This document shows positions 8,010 through 16,878 of a DNA stretch of 64,000 nucleotides, piece after piece; position 1 is the stretch's first letter; every line of letters starts with the position of its first letter. The position numbers were made by a program, and so were the translations under genes. This DNA is from an uncultured Anaerolineae bacterium (GTDB lineage Bacteria > Chloroflexota > Anaerolineae > Anaerolineales > Villigracilaceae): the NCBI GenBank assembly GCA_903875215.1, contig CAIQVH010000025.1, forward strand, positions 24,439-88,438, written 5' to 3'. Below the pieces are notes generated by a model, which was given only the letters and a program-made list of their open reading frames with translations, made no database searches and was not told the DNA's origin.

Positions 8010-9403
8010 AACTCCACTTCCACGGCGCCGCTCAAACCGTAACCGGCTCCATGCACCTGCTGGAAGTGAATGGAGCCCAGCTTCTGCTCGACTGCGGCCT
8101 GTTCCAGGGCCGCCGCCAGGAAGCCTACGCGCGCAATCACAATTTCCCTTTTGACCCCAAAAGCATTGATGCAGTGCTGCTCTCCCATGCTCACATCGAC
8201 CATACCGGCAACCTGCCCAACCTTGTCAAACACGGTTATTCCGGCCCGGTCTATGCCACGCCCGCCACAGCCGACCTGGCCGACCTGATGCTGTGCGATT
8301 CGGCGCGCATCCAGGAATCGGATGCCGCCTACCTGAACTACCGCGAAGAACTGCGCGGCGCGCAGCAGATCCAACCCATCTACAATGTGGAAGATGCCGA
8401 GGCTGTCCGGCCACTGATGCAGCCGGTTGAACTGGGACGCGAATTTGAACCCACCCCCGGAGCCCGCGTCCGCTTTTTTGAAGCCGGACACATCCTGGGC
8501 TCAGCCTCCTTCCTGATCGAAACCCAGGAAAAAGGAAAAACCACCCGCCTGTGCTTTTCTGGCGATATTGGCCGCCGCAACCTGCCCCTGCTGCCCGACC
8601 CGCTCCTGCCCGAAAATGTTGACCTGCTGATCATGGAATCAACCTACGGCGACAAACCGCACCGCGACCCGGAGCAGGCCTACCAGGAACTGCGCGACAT
8701 CGTACTGCAGACCGTGCAGCGCGGCGGAAAAGTGATCATCCCGGCTTTTGCCGTGGGCCGCACACAGGAACTTGTCTACAACCTGCACCGCATGATCGAC
8801 GCGGGAGAACTTGCGCGGGTACCCGTCTATGTGGATAGCCCGCTGGCAGTCAACGTCAGCGATGTCTTTAAGCGGCATCGTGAATGCTTTGACCAGGAAA
8901 CCTGGGATTTCATGCAACAAGGGCGTCATCCGGCGCTGGATTTCGACGGATTGACCTACATCCGCTCGGTGCAAGAATCAAAACAGCTGAACGAACACCG
9001 CGAACCGATGGTGATCATCGCCGCCTCGGGCATGGCCGAGAATGGACGCATTCTCCACCACCTGAAGAATAATATCGAAGACCCGCGCTCGAGCATTGTC
9101 ATCGTTTCCTGGCAGGCGCCCTACACCCTGGGCCGCCGGCTGGCTGAGCGCGAGGAGCGAGTAAAAATCTTTGGCGAAGTGTTCTACCGGCGCGCCCAGG
9201 TAGCCACAATCGGGGGCTTTTCGGCTCACGCCAGCCAGGAACTGCTGGTTGAATATGCCCGCGCCGGGCAGGGCCAGCGTCACGGAATTTATTTGGTACA
9301 CGGCGAAGAACGTTCTGCCCTGCCTCTCAGGCAAAAGATCCTGGAAACCTGCCCGTCCAGCAAGGTGTTTTACCCCGTTTTACACGAAAATTTGGAAATT
9401 TGA
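8006..9403 (+). CDS. Metallo-beta-lactamase-fold beta-CASP RNA nuclease
   Basis: 465 aa, CPSF/YSH1-type family. Zinc motifs: LLSHAHIDHTGNLP (H-x-H-x-D-H), EAGHILGSASF and CFSGDIGRR (metal Asp), then the beta-CASP region (YVDSPLAVNVSDVF; IAASGMAENGRILHHLK) and GGFSAHASQ with the last His ligand, ending with YLVHGEE. Such enzymes act as endo- and/or 5'-3' exo-ribonucleases; the specificity of this one is unknown. It overlaps rnd by 4 nt, and a tRNA gene follows 50 nt after its stop. Confidence 0.88.
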   Translation: MKLHFHGAAQTVTGSMHLLEVNGAQLLLDCGLFQGRRQEAYARNHNFPFDPKSIDAVLLSHAHIDHTGNLPNLVKHGYSGPVYATPATADLADLMLCDSARIQESDAAYLNYREELRGAQQIQPIYNVEDAEAVRPLMQPVELGREFEPTPGARVRFFEAGHILGSASFLIETQEKGKTTRLCFSGDIGRRNLPLLPDPLLPENVDLLIMESTYGDKPHRDPEQAYQELRDIVLQTVQRGGKVIIPAFAVGRTQELVYNLHRMIDAGELARVPVYVDSPLAVNVSDVFKRHRECFDQETWDFMQQGRHPALDFDGLTYIRSVQESKQLNEHREPMVIIAASGMAENGRILHHLKNNIEDPRSSIVIVSWQAPYTLGRRLAEREERVKIFGEVFYRRAQVATIGGFSAHASQELLVEYARAGQGQRHGIYLVHGEERSALPLRQKILETCPSSKVFYPVLHENLEI

Positions 9404-9453
9404 CTACCCTTTTTTTGCCAATTCACAGTATAATTTTGCGCCGCAGAAATTTT

Positions 9454-9541
9454 GGAGAGGTGCCAGAGCGGTTGAATGGGACGGTCTCGAAAACCGTTGT
9501 AGGCCTTGTGTCTACCGTGGGTTCGAATCCCACCCTCTCCG
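9454..9541 (+). tRNA. tRNA-Ser (anticodon CGA)
   Basis: An 88-nt class II tRNA with a long variable arm. The acceptor stem GGAGAGG (9454-9460) pairs with CCTCTCC (9534-9540), discriminator G at 9541. The anticodon stem ACGGT/ACCGT holds loop CTCGAAA with CGA at 9488-9490, reading UCG. The T-arm carries GGTTCGAATCC. The 3' CCA is not encoded. Confidence 0.95.
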
Positions 9542-9607
9542 CACAAAGACAAATTTTTGCGTGGTCTCTCCGATAGATCACAGCAAAGAATTTGTCTCAT
9601 CCTTGGG

Positions 9608-9640
9608 AGTGTCCGTTTTCACAGAACGGGCACTTTTTTT
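9608..9640 (+). terminator. Intrinsic terminator after tRNA-Ser
   Basis: A 10-bp stem AGTGTCCGTT (9608-9617) with AACGGGCACT (9625-9634), one G-U pair, 7-nt loop, then a T-run to 9640. Confidence 0.85.
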
Positions 9641-9980
9641 ATTTCCGGCTGCCTGCGCGGTTTCAAGCCACGCCCCACCTGGCGTGGATATGTGTCTTTT
9701 ACCGTATATTTCTAGCCAGTACTGCGGACAGTTTTCCATCACCCTTCCTTGCTCCCACCGGGAGAGAGAAAGGGATGAGGAAAAATGCAGCGAACTTTTT
9801 TACGCAGTATTGATCTTGCAGTTAAAGGGAAAGGTCGCGAGGGAATCCAACCGCCCTCCATCCCGGCCGCCTTCCAAAGATAGAGTCGCTTCCGCACGAA
9901 TCAGGCCGCCAATTTCGTTCCGCAAAGGCCTGGTTTACGGCGCTCTTGGTGATATGATGTATTGGCACAGGAGAATTGTT
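9641..9980. other. Intergenic region, no gene seen apart from a repeat
   Basis: I see no convincing gene here. It holds a GC-rich hairpin CCACGCC/GGCGTGG near 9668-9687 and one copy of a dispersed palindrome at 9737-9780. Confidence 0.4.
9737..9780. repeat. Dispersed palindromic repeat, degenerate copy
   Basis: An imperfect inverted repeat opening CATCACCCTTCC and closing GGGAGAGAGAAAGGGATGAG. It resembles the elements at 18648-18731 and 29204-29232 in its outer CCCT.../...GGGATGAGG ends and inner CTCCC/GGGAG core. Confidence 0.45.
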
Positions 9981-10148
9981 ATGACCAAGAATATTTCTGG
10001 TATGCTTTTTGCGCTGGCGATGATCACTGTTGTCATAAGTATGGATGTACTCTTCTTTAGGAATCGATTCTGGGAACGCCTGATCGCAAATATCGGCATT
10101 GTTTTAGTTTTCATCGCCTTCTTTTTGAGATTCTTCAAGACCCCGTGA
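9981..10148 (+). CDS. Small membrane protein of 55 aa, unknown function
   Basis: A short frame with two likely transmembrane segments (about residues 7-25 and 35-51) separated by a basic RNRFWER turn, ending FFLRFFKTP. CAGGAGA lies 7 nt before the ATG, good spacing for translation. I do not recognise a family. The in-frame extension upstream runs through the tRNA gene and is not real coding sequence. Confidence 0.55.
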   Translation: MTKNISGMLFALAMITVVISMDVLFFRNRFWERLIANIGIVLVFIAFFLRFFKTP

Positions 10149-10335
10149 ACCAAACCCCGCGACTGAGCGCTCTCCTGAAGTAGATGGGAAACGACAAATA
10201 AGACTTACTGGCGCAAATTAGAACCCAACCTGGCGGCTTTTACCCGGGAAGCGGGGCGCAGGGTAACGCACCAGCAGCGGTTGAATTGATCAGCCTTTGC
10301 GCAGGTTCCTGCAACAGCAACACCCTGGAGGAATG

Positions 10336-13300
10336 ATGAAAGCCCCATCAAGCCTTGATCCAGTTCTGATTTTCAGTATTCTTTTTCTAATGCTGACCCT
10401 CTCCGGCTGTGGTGGCAGCGCAACCGCCACAGCAGAACCCGCCCAGGTTCCGGCGCCGGTAATTTCTGTCACGCCACAAGAATTCCCGGGCGGTTACATC
10501 AAAGCCCAGGGGAAGAGCCTGGTAAATTCTCTCAGCGGGGAATTATTCCGGTTCCACAGCGTCAATTTCAGTCATGATCCTATCCAGGTAGACTATGAGG
10601 ATGCCCACAGGCTGGGTTTCAACAGTGTCCGCCTGGTTTTGCAGCCCGGCCCGATCTCCCAGGGTGATTTTACCTGGCTCGACCGGCAGGTTGCATGGGC
10701 CAGGCTATCCGGGATGTACCTTATTCTGGGCGTGAACCCAGATCAGCCATTCCAGGCGGCCGGGCAGGAGCAGGTTGTCACGTTCTGGAAAACCCTGGCC
10801 GGGCATTACGCCCAGGAAAACAGCATTGCCGGGTACGATCTCCTGCAGGAACCCCAGCCAAACAGCCTGGACGAATGGCAAACCCTGGCCGGTCAGGCTG
10901 CCCGGGCAATTCGCGCCAGCGACTCGAACCACCTGCTGATTGTGCAGGGCACCCGCTCACCCGACCGCACTTTCATCTACCTGGATGATGACAATTACAT
11001 GCTCGGGCTGCTATATTTCAAGCCGTTTGAATTCACTGCCCAGGCGCAGGGACAGTACCCGAGCGAAGCTCCCTTCAGGCCTGATTGGAGTTATTTTGGG
11101 CTGGCCGAGTATACGAGAAATGAAAGTGTCTCACCCGGCACCAGCTTATGGACGGAAACCAATTCTCCGCTTTTCCAAATAAACGGTCGGGATACCGTGG
11201 TTGGCTTTCCGGGCGTCTCCTGCACCCTTGTGTCCGGTGAGGTTTATTTCAGCAACTTTGAGGTCAACGAATATGACGAAAACCAGGAATTTGTGCGTCA
11301 GGTCATGGCGATTGACCAGGTAAAAAATGTCGACTTCTGGGGTCCCTGGACGGATGGCCCGGGGTTGACCATCACTCGTGTGAATGGCAGTCCCTGGGGT
11401 GAAACCGAGGGGAAATCCATCCGGTTCAGCCGCCCGGAGGGTGATACCCCGGTCAGCGGAACCGTCACTGACCCGAAATATGCCTTTGAGCCGGTACTGG
11501 GTCACTTTTACACCATCCATGGCTGGCTGCGCGGCGTGGAAGTCAACCCCGGCGCACGCTGTCAGTTCAACATTGAGTTTTGGACTTATACCGGCTATGA
11601 CCAACTCGTTGGTTGGGATAGGGCACATTTGCAAAGTGACCTGTCCAAGCTGGCGGCATACGGCAGCTATCACAACCTGCCGATGATGGCGCTGGAGTTT
11701 GGCGTTTCCCGCGCCGCCTTCAAATCTGGCGGGGCACAGTGGATGACAGACGTGCTCGATATTTTCGATGATCTGGGATGGAATCTTGGCTACCGGTCTT
11801 ATCGCGATGATACCTGGGGAATCTACCCGCTAGATGTTACCCAGCCCTCCAACTCGGAGCTGGTGGCTGCGCTTGACCGCCCTGAAATTTCACTACCCCC
11901 CGGCACTCCTTCCACAAAGCTGCCGCCCCTATCGCCATTACCTGAAGGCTTTGTCCACGCGCGCGGGCAGGATCTAGTGGTAGGTGACCAGGTTATTCAC
12001 CTGCGCGGCACCAATTTCAGCTCTCAGACTTTTACCGGAAAATACCAGAGCGTGGAACATTCCCAGCGTGACTTTGCCCTGGTGCGCAGAATGGGGATGA
12101 ATGTCATCCGTTTCAATGTAACCTATCAGTTTTTCGAAAGCGAAGATGCGCCTTACCAATATGATCCGCAAGCCTTGGAGTGGCTGGATCAGCAAATCGC
12201 CTGGGCCAGGGAAGCGGGAATATATCTCATCCTCAATATGCACTACGTTCCCGGACAGTACGAAACCGGGATGCTGCTCAGCACGCCTGATGACCAGGCG
12301 CGCGCGGTTGCGCTCTGGAAAGCGTTGGCAGAACGCTACCGGGATGAAAACACGATCGCGGGCTATGATCTGATCAATGAACCGATCGGGATTTCAGCGA
12401 ACGATTACCAGGCATTCGCCCAGAAACTGGTGGATGGCATCCGCGAAGTGGACAAAAATCACATGATCGTGGTCGAGGCCATCAACGACTACTTCACACC
12501 GGCCTTTGTCATGGTGGATGACGATAACGTGATGTATGACTTTCACTTTTACCGCCCCGACGCCCTGAGAGCGGAAAATGGCATGGGCAAACCGCCTACT
12601 GGTGTTTACCCGGATGAGACTTTCTTGGAAATTAGCTGGACCAACGGCCTTCAATATCGCGGCCGGATAAGCGCTCCCAAACTGCCGGCTGGCACATCCG
12701 ATTGGCAATTGCTCGAAAGTCCAATCCAGGCGCCTGCCAGTTCCGGCAAAGGCATCACCTGGGGTTATCCCAATGCTTTTTGCGAGGGTGGGAAAGGTAC
12801 TGCTTACTTTGGCGACTTCCAGTTGCGTTCCTTCGACAGCGCTGGCAACCCGTTGGATGTCATCCTGGATATGAAAATTGACCGGACAACAAAACGTTAC
12901 AACGGCAGCAGCAATAACCTGGCTCAATTTGGCATGTCTCCGGACAATCCGCTTGGTACACCCGATGGGCGTTCGCTGCTTATCTCGTACAGCGGGGGAA
13001 ATGCCTCAAGTGAGTTTGTGCGCTATGCATTTGAAGCAACTCCCGGCAACAAATACCAGATTTCAGGCTGGGTGCGTGGAGCGGATATTTCCGGCAGCGC
13101 AAAATGCCAGTATGTACTGCAATGGTTCCAATACCCGCCCGGAGAAACCCTTTTCCGCCACAATCGCGATTACCTGGCAGACGGCATCGATTTTGGAGTC
13201 CGGTTTGGCAAGGAACACAATGTGCCCATCAATGTTGGCGAATTTGGGCTGATGGATACCAATTTCACCGATAAGCGCGGCGGGCTGGTCTGGTTGAAGG

Positions 13301-13470
13301 ATGTCATGGACCTGTTGATCGAGAAAAACATCAACTTTACGCAATGGGCTTACTGGGGCTCCATGGGTTTTTACGGGGATGAATCGCATTACCCTGATGC
13401 AGCTCTCTTCCGCCAACCGCTGGTGGAGGTGTTTGTTGAAAAACTAAATCAATCCGGGCTGAAGAAGTAA
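10336..13470 (+). CDS. Lipoprotein with two tandem GH5-like glycosidase modules
   Basis: 1044 aa. Signal peptide with lipobox LSGC (mature from Cys at about 24), then two homologous GH5 (clan GH-A) halves, about residues 45-500 and 535-1040. Each half carries an inserted beta-rich, CBM-like stretch of roughly 150 residues between the acid/base and nucleophile strands (about 270-420 and 770-930). The second half has intact motifs: YDLINEP (acid/base Glu682), FHFYRP and NVGEFG (nucleophile). The first half has YDLLQEP (Glu172, Asn replaced by Gln), LLYFKP in place of H-x-Y, but keeps ALEFG, so it may bind rather than cut. Likely acts on beta-glucan or mannan at the cell surface. The second of two ATGs is chosen because GGAGG then has proper spacing. 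Confidence 0.75.
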   Translation: MKAPSSLDPVLIFSILFLMLTLSGCGGSATATAEPAQVPAPVISVTPQEFPGGYIKAQGKSLVNSLSGELFRFHSVNFSHDPIQVDYEDAHRLGFNSVRLVLQPGPISQGDFTWLDRQVAWARLSGMYLILGVNPDQPFQAAGQEQVVTFWKTLAGHYAQENSIAGYDLLQEPQPNSLDEWQTLAGQAARAIRASDSNHLLIVQGTRSPDRTFIYLDDDNYMLGLLYFKPFEFTAQAQGQYPSEAPFRPDWSYFGLAEYTRNESVSPGTSLWTETNSPLFQINGRDTVVGFPGVSCTLVSGEVYFSNFEVNEYDENQEFVRQVMAIDQVKNVDFWGPWTDGPGLTITRVNGSPWGETEGKSIRFSRPEGDTPVSGTVTDPKYAFEPVLGHFYTIHGWLRGVEVNPGARCQFNIEFWTYTGYDQLVGWDRAHLQSDLSKLAAYGSYHNLPMMALEFGVSRAAFKSGGAQWMTDVLDIFDDLGWNLGYRSYRDDTWGIYPLDVTQPSNSELVAALDRPEISLPPGTPSTKLPPLSPLPEGFVHARGQDLVVGDQVIHLRGTNFSSQTFTGKYQSVEHSQRDFALVRRMGMNVIRFNVTYQFFESEDAPYQYDPQALEWLDQQIAWAREAGIYLILNMHYVPGQYETGMLLSTPDDQARAVALWKALAERYRDENTIAGYDLINEPIGISANDYQAFAQKLVDGIREVDKNHMIVVEAINDYFTPAFVMVDDDNVMYDFHFYRPDALRAENGMGKPPTGVYPDETFLEISWTNGLQYRGRISAPKLPAGTSDWQLLESPIQAPASSGKGITWGYPNAFCEGGKGTAYFGDFQLRSFDSAGNPLDVILDMKIDRTTKRYNGSSNNLAQFGMSPDNPLGTPDGRSLLISYSGGNASSEFVRYAFEATPGNKYQISGWVRGADISGSAKCQYVLQWFQYPPGETLFRHNRDYLADGIDFGVRFGKEHNVPINVGEFGLMDTNFTDKRGGLVWLKDVMDLLIEKNINFTQWAYWGSMGFYGDESHYPDAALFRQPLVEVFVEKLNQSGLKK

Positions 13471-13693
13471 TCTTACAGGTGGCTGCCGCGTTTTATTCAA
13501 ACCACCCTTGGCAACATCCGCGCGATTTTCAAGTACAATCTAGGGACTTCAACCATTTCAAACACAATTAACGCCTCGGGGACGATTTTACTTCACGCTT
13601 CTCCGCCTTTCCTCCCCCAGGGCCGGCATGATTCTACTATGGCAGGCATTGGCATCCACCCGACCTGTCGCCTGCGTGTTGGAGAATAACCCG

Positions 13694-15283
13694 ATGAGCC
13701 GTTCTAAAACATTGATCCTGCTATTGATGATCTTTCTCGTAAGCGGCTGCAGCCCTGCCGCTGCTCCGCCCCGCGTGATCACCCAGGTAGTGACAGCCGT
13801 CGCCCCAGCGCTCGTCGTGACCGCCACAGAGACTCCGCTTCCAGTAGCCACCCCTTCGCCCACCCTGCCACCGTTGCGCACGCCCGAAGTCCGCGAAACC
13901 CTGCCCGCGGAAGGCGTGGTCAATTTCAAAATATTGCACTGGAATGATTTTCACGGATACCTCGGCGAAGATAATGTCTATGACACATGGGTTCCTGGTG
14001 CAGCGCGCCTGGCAGCCTTTGTCAATGCCGAAAGAGAACAAGCCGGGGCAGACCAGACCCTAGTGCTGGATGCCGGAGACTGGTATGAAGGAAGCTCGTC
14101 CTCCTATGATTCTCTCGGCGAAAAGGTGTGGGAGTTCTACCACCTTCTCGGGGTGGATGCCATCGTGGTCGGCAATCACGAACTGTTCTGGGGCACTCCG
14201 CGCTTTTATCGCATGGTCAGCCAGGCACCCCCGATCGAAATTCTCTCAGTCAATATGCGCCGGGTCTCCGCCGACAAACTTTGTTCGGAGGAACGGATTG
14301 TAAATCCCTACAAAATCTTTGAGCTTGGATCAGACTCAGGACCGAAAGTGCGGGTGGCCGTGATCGGGGTCTCTGCACTTAATATGGAGGCCTACGCCCC
14401 GGCTCCCGTGCACGACGTTTGTTTTCCAAACCCGGTGTCTGAGATCCTGAAGCTCTATGACCAGTTGCTCGCAATCGAACAGCCTGATGTGCTGGTCGTA
14501 CTCAGCCATATTGGCTTCGAGGAGGATCAGGAATTGGCAGAGGCCCTCAATGCTGCCGGGAAGCCTGTAGATCTCATCATTGGCGGGCACTCGCATACCT
14601 GGATAGAAACCCCGGCAAAAGTGGGGGAGACCCTGGTTGTCACTGCAGGTGAGTGGGCGCGGGCAGTGGGTGTTTTCGACCTGACCTACAACCGAACCAC
14701 CGCCTCATTGGAGACCCGCTGGCGGCAGGAGATTTTCACTCCCTGCTCACCCGAAGACCCCGCCACCCTAAATCTACTTAAAGACGCTTTGCCTGAGACA
14801 AAATCTAAAACGCCGCAATGCAGCGCCGTCCGACAACCCAACGCAGATTACCTGGTCGACCTAACGGCGGTCTCCGCGACTGTCGGATTTTGGACATTGG
14901 GCCAGGGTGAGTTCCCCGCATCCGAAGCTGCCATGATCATCCACCAACCGATCTCCAGCCACGAGAAAACTTACCCTTTTGGGTTGTTCGCCCACGCCCC
15001 TTCCAATTTGCAATACACCCTCAATGGACAATATACCCGATTCATCACAGAGATCAGCTTGAACCAATCAGCCTGCGGCGATGGCGCACAGTTTGCAGTC
15101 AGCCTGGACGGAAAGGAAATCTATCACTCCCCAAATTTGCTTCCATCCACCGCCCCCATTGCGCTCGACCTGGATGTGAGCGGTGGTCAAAGGCTGAAGC
15201 TGGAAACTCTCCCCGGCCCCGATGTGTCCTGCGACTGGACGATCTGGGGCGACCCCTATCTGGTCAAACCCCCGACGCCCTGA
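13694..15283 (+). CDS. Lipoprotein 5'-nucleotidase-family metallophosphoesterase with an NPCBM-like C-terminus
   Basis: 529 aa. Lipobox VSGC (Cys at about 18) follows a hydrophobic signal. A Thr/Pro-rich linker leads to the calcineurin-like metallophosphatase domain of the UshA type: HWNDFHGYL, LDAGDWYEG, VVGNHELFWG and GGHSHTWIE carry the metal ligands. The usual UshA C-terminal nucleotide-binding domain is absent. Residues about 390-525 look like an NPCBM carbohydrate-binding domain (PFGLFAHAPSNLQYTLNG...TIWGDPYL). It probably releases phosphate from extracellular nucleotides or sugar phosphates. GGAG stands 9 nt before ATG at 13694; a longer frame upstream would bury the signal peptide. 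Confidence 0.75.
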   Translation: MSRSKTLILLLMIFLVSGCSPAAAPPRVITQVVTAVAPALVVTATETPLPVATPSPTLPPLRTPEVRETLPAEGVVNFKILHWNDFHGYLGEDNVYDTWVPGAARLAAFVNAEREQAGADQTLVLDAGDWYEGSSSSYDSLGEKVWEFYHLLGVDAIVVGNHELFWGTPRFYRMVSQAPPIEILSVNMRRVSADKLCSEERIVNPYKIFELGSDSGPKVRVAVIGVSALNMEAYAPAPVHDVCFPNPVSEILKLYDQLLAIEQPDVLVVLSHIGFEEDQELAEALNAAGKPVDLIIGGHSHTWIETPAKVGETLVVTAGEWARAVGVFDLTYNRTTASLETRWRQEIFTPCSPEDPATLNLLKDALPETKSKTPQCSAVRQPNADYLVDLTAVSATVGFWTLGQGEFPASEAAMIIHQPISSHEKTYPFGLFAHAPSNLQYTLNGQYTRFITEISLNQSACGDGAQFAVSLDGKEIYHSPNLLPSTAPIALDLDVSGGQRLKLETLPGPDVSCDWTIWGDPYLVKPPTP

Positions 15284-15404
15284 CCAGACCCCCTTCGCAA
15301 GGAAAATTCCTCGGTCCTGGCGATCAGCCTGATCGGACAGCCGGAAAATCTGCCGCGCTGTCTGTCAAACCAATTATGTCCCAAAGATAGGAAACGTTTT
15401 CGAG

Positions 15405-16166
15405 ATGAAAGCGGACACTGAAAATCAAAAGAAGCCCCCAGACAAAATGCGCGCGGCCAGCCCCACACAATCCGGAGAACTTTCCCGGGATGTGTATCTG
15501 GCTGGGTGCCAGGCAATTGCCAATGCCATGCGCGAATATGGTTATGTCTACACAAAGTCTGGGCCGAAACTGCGCCGAAAATCGCAGGATTTTATCTTTC
15601 AAGTTGATTTCCAGTCCAGTCACCACAATGTCTCTGGCAAATTGATTGCTCTTTGGATCCATGGAAATGTGTTTTCCGCAGCACTCAAACAGTGGCGCGC
15701 GGTCAATCCTTGTCTACTTAAAACGTCTGACTATGTGGCTGGCGGACAAATCGGCAATTTACTGGCTCTACAGTCGTGGATGGAATGGAACCTGGCTCTC
15801 CCGGCTGAGCGATTTAATCAAATTGAAGCGGCGGTCGCCTCAATCAGGGACATCATCCTTCCATATTTTGCGATGTTTGATGATCTTCCCCTACTTCGCC
15901 AACGTTTGGTCCTTGAAGAAATTCCCTCGTTCTCGCCTGCCTGCGCTCTAGATTTTCTCAGGTGTTTCGGGTCGAAAAACGAGGCAATTCAGGCGGCATC
16001 CCAGATGCTTCACCGGTTGCCAGGAGCGCAAGATCAATATGCTTCCATTCTGGCAACCTATCGTAATCAAGGTCTTCCGTCCTACACACCAACAGCCCAT
16101 GGCGAAGTATTGGCTTTGGCAACCATCCTTTATGATTTTCCTGACTTATCACAAAAGGCTGGGTGA
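15405..16166 (+). CDS. Protein of unknown function with weak DUF4304-like N-terminal region
   Basis: 253 aa, no signal peptide or membrane segment. Residues about 30-85 (NAMREYGYVYTKSGPKLRRKSQDFIFQVDFQSSHHN...GKLIALWIHGNVFS) have the rhythm of DUF4304-type proteins (basic 'F/Y.k.g..lrr...d...v...Q.S'), but the match is only by eye. The rest is helical (LAATILYDFPDL at the end). The start has a poor Shine-Dalgarno; GGAAACGTTTTC lies directly before it. Codon use looks less GC-biased than the flanking genes. Confidence 0.5.
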   Translation: MKADTENQKKPPDKMRAASPTQSGELSRDVYLAGCQAIANAMREYGYVYTKSGPKLRRKSQDFIFQVDFQSSHHNVSGKLIALWIHGNVFSAALKQWRAVNPCLLKTSDYVAGGQIGNLLALQSWMEWNLALPAERFNQIEAAVASIRDIILPYFAMFDDLPLLRQRLVLEEIPSFSPACALDFLRCFGSKNEAIQAASQMLHRLPGAQDQYASILATYRNQGLPSYTPTAHGEVLALATILYDFPDLSQKAG

Positions 16167-16180
16167 TAAGCGCAGCGCGG

Positions 16181-16786
16181 TCATTCCGAAGGCAGGGATG
16201 ACTGCGTGCCCAGCCACTTCCAATCAATGTAAAAAAGACAGGCGATCAACAGGATGGGCAGCACGAACATCAGCAAGTTCGTCAGGGCGTAGAAGCTGCG
16301 CACAAACAAGGCGGCAAACAAAATCCCGGCGGCCAGGAAAGCCACAAACCCCACCACCGGTCGCTTCCAGGCAAATACCAGCAGCACGATCATCGCAAAG
16401 GAGGGAATATTGTGCATCAGGAACCCGCCAAGCAGTTCCAATGGTGAAGCCTGCATCTCAAAGACATCCAGCGAGAACAGGCTCATAAAACCGGTGATCA
16501 AAATAGCGGCAACGCGCGGCGCCCAATGGATGATGCTTGCCAGCCGCGGCTCCACCTGCCCGCTGGCAGTGTGCTCCCGCCAGGCAACGATCACCAAATA
16601 AATCGAGCCATACAGCAGGGCAAGCGGTATGGAGATGATCAACATGTTTGGCAACACTTCCCACCAGCCGGGCTTCGCCGGGTCGTTTGCCAGGGCCGGG
16701 TAAAAAACTGCAGCCTGGGTCAACAGGAACAGGAGCACAAGAACGATGAGTAGGGCACGTTCAAACCTGGACTTTTCGGTTTTCAT
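16181..16786 (-). CDS. Multi-pass membrane protein, unknown function
   Basis: 201 aa with about six hydrophobic segments (residues 8-30, 45-68, 88-105, 118-138, 142-162, 168-188) and short charged loops; ends in KWLGTQSSLPSE. No family recognised. ATG at 16786 is the real start: AAGGAG lies 7 nt upstream, while the longer upstream frame overlaps the neighbouring alpha-galactosidase gene and reads as low-complexity Gly/Arg. It follows GH36 on the same strand after 92 nt. Confidence 0.65.
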   Translation of the reverse strand: MKTEKSRFERALLIVLVLLFLLTQAAVFYPALANDPAKPGWWEVLPNMLIISIPLALLYGSIYLVIVAWREHTASGQVEPRLASIIHWAPRVAAILITGFMSLFSLDVFEMQASPLELLGGFLMHNIPSFAMIVLLVFAWKRPVVGFVAFLAAGILFAALFVRSFYALTNLLMFVLPILLIACLFYIDWKWLGTQSSLPSE

Positions 16787-16878
16787 AAGACGCTCCTTGC
16801 GAGCCTGGAAATCCGTCCTGCGCCTGGCTCTCTTAATCACTATACCCCTTTTTGTAGCGCAGGGAACATCCAGTTTGT

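Noticed and set aside
9249..9980. Long plus-strand ORF across the tRNA-Ser gene
   Set aside because: It overlaps the beta-CASP gene in another frame and reads through the tRNA and its terminator; only the last 55 codons have a start and ribosome site.
15390..15401. GGAAACGTTTTC before the gene at 15405, as a third LacI operator
   Set aside because: One mismatch to GAAAACGTTTTC but no shared flanks or promoter, and the downstream gene is not carbohydrate-related; chance is likely.
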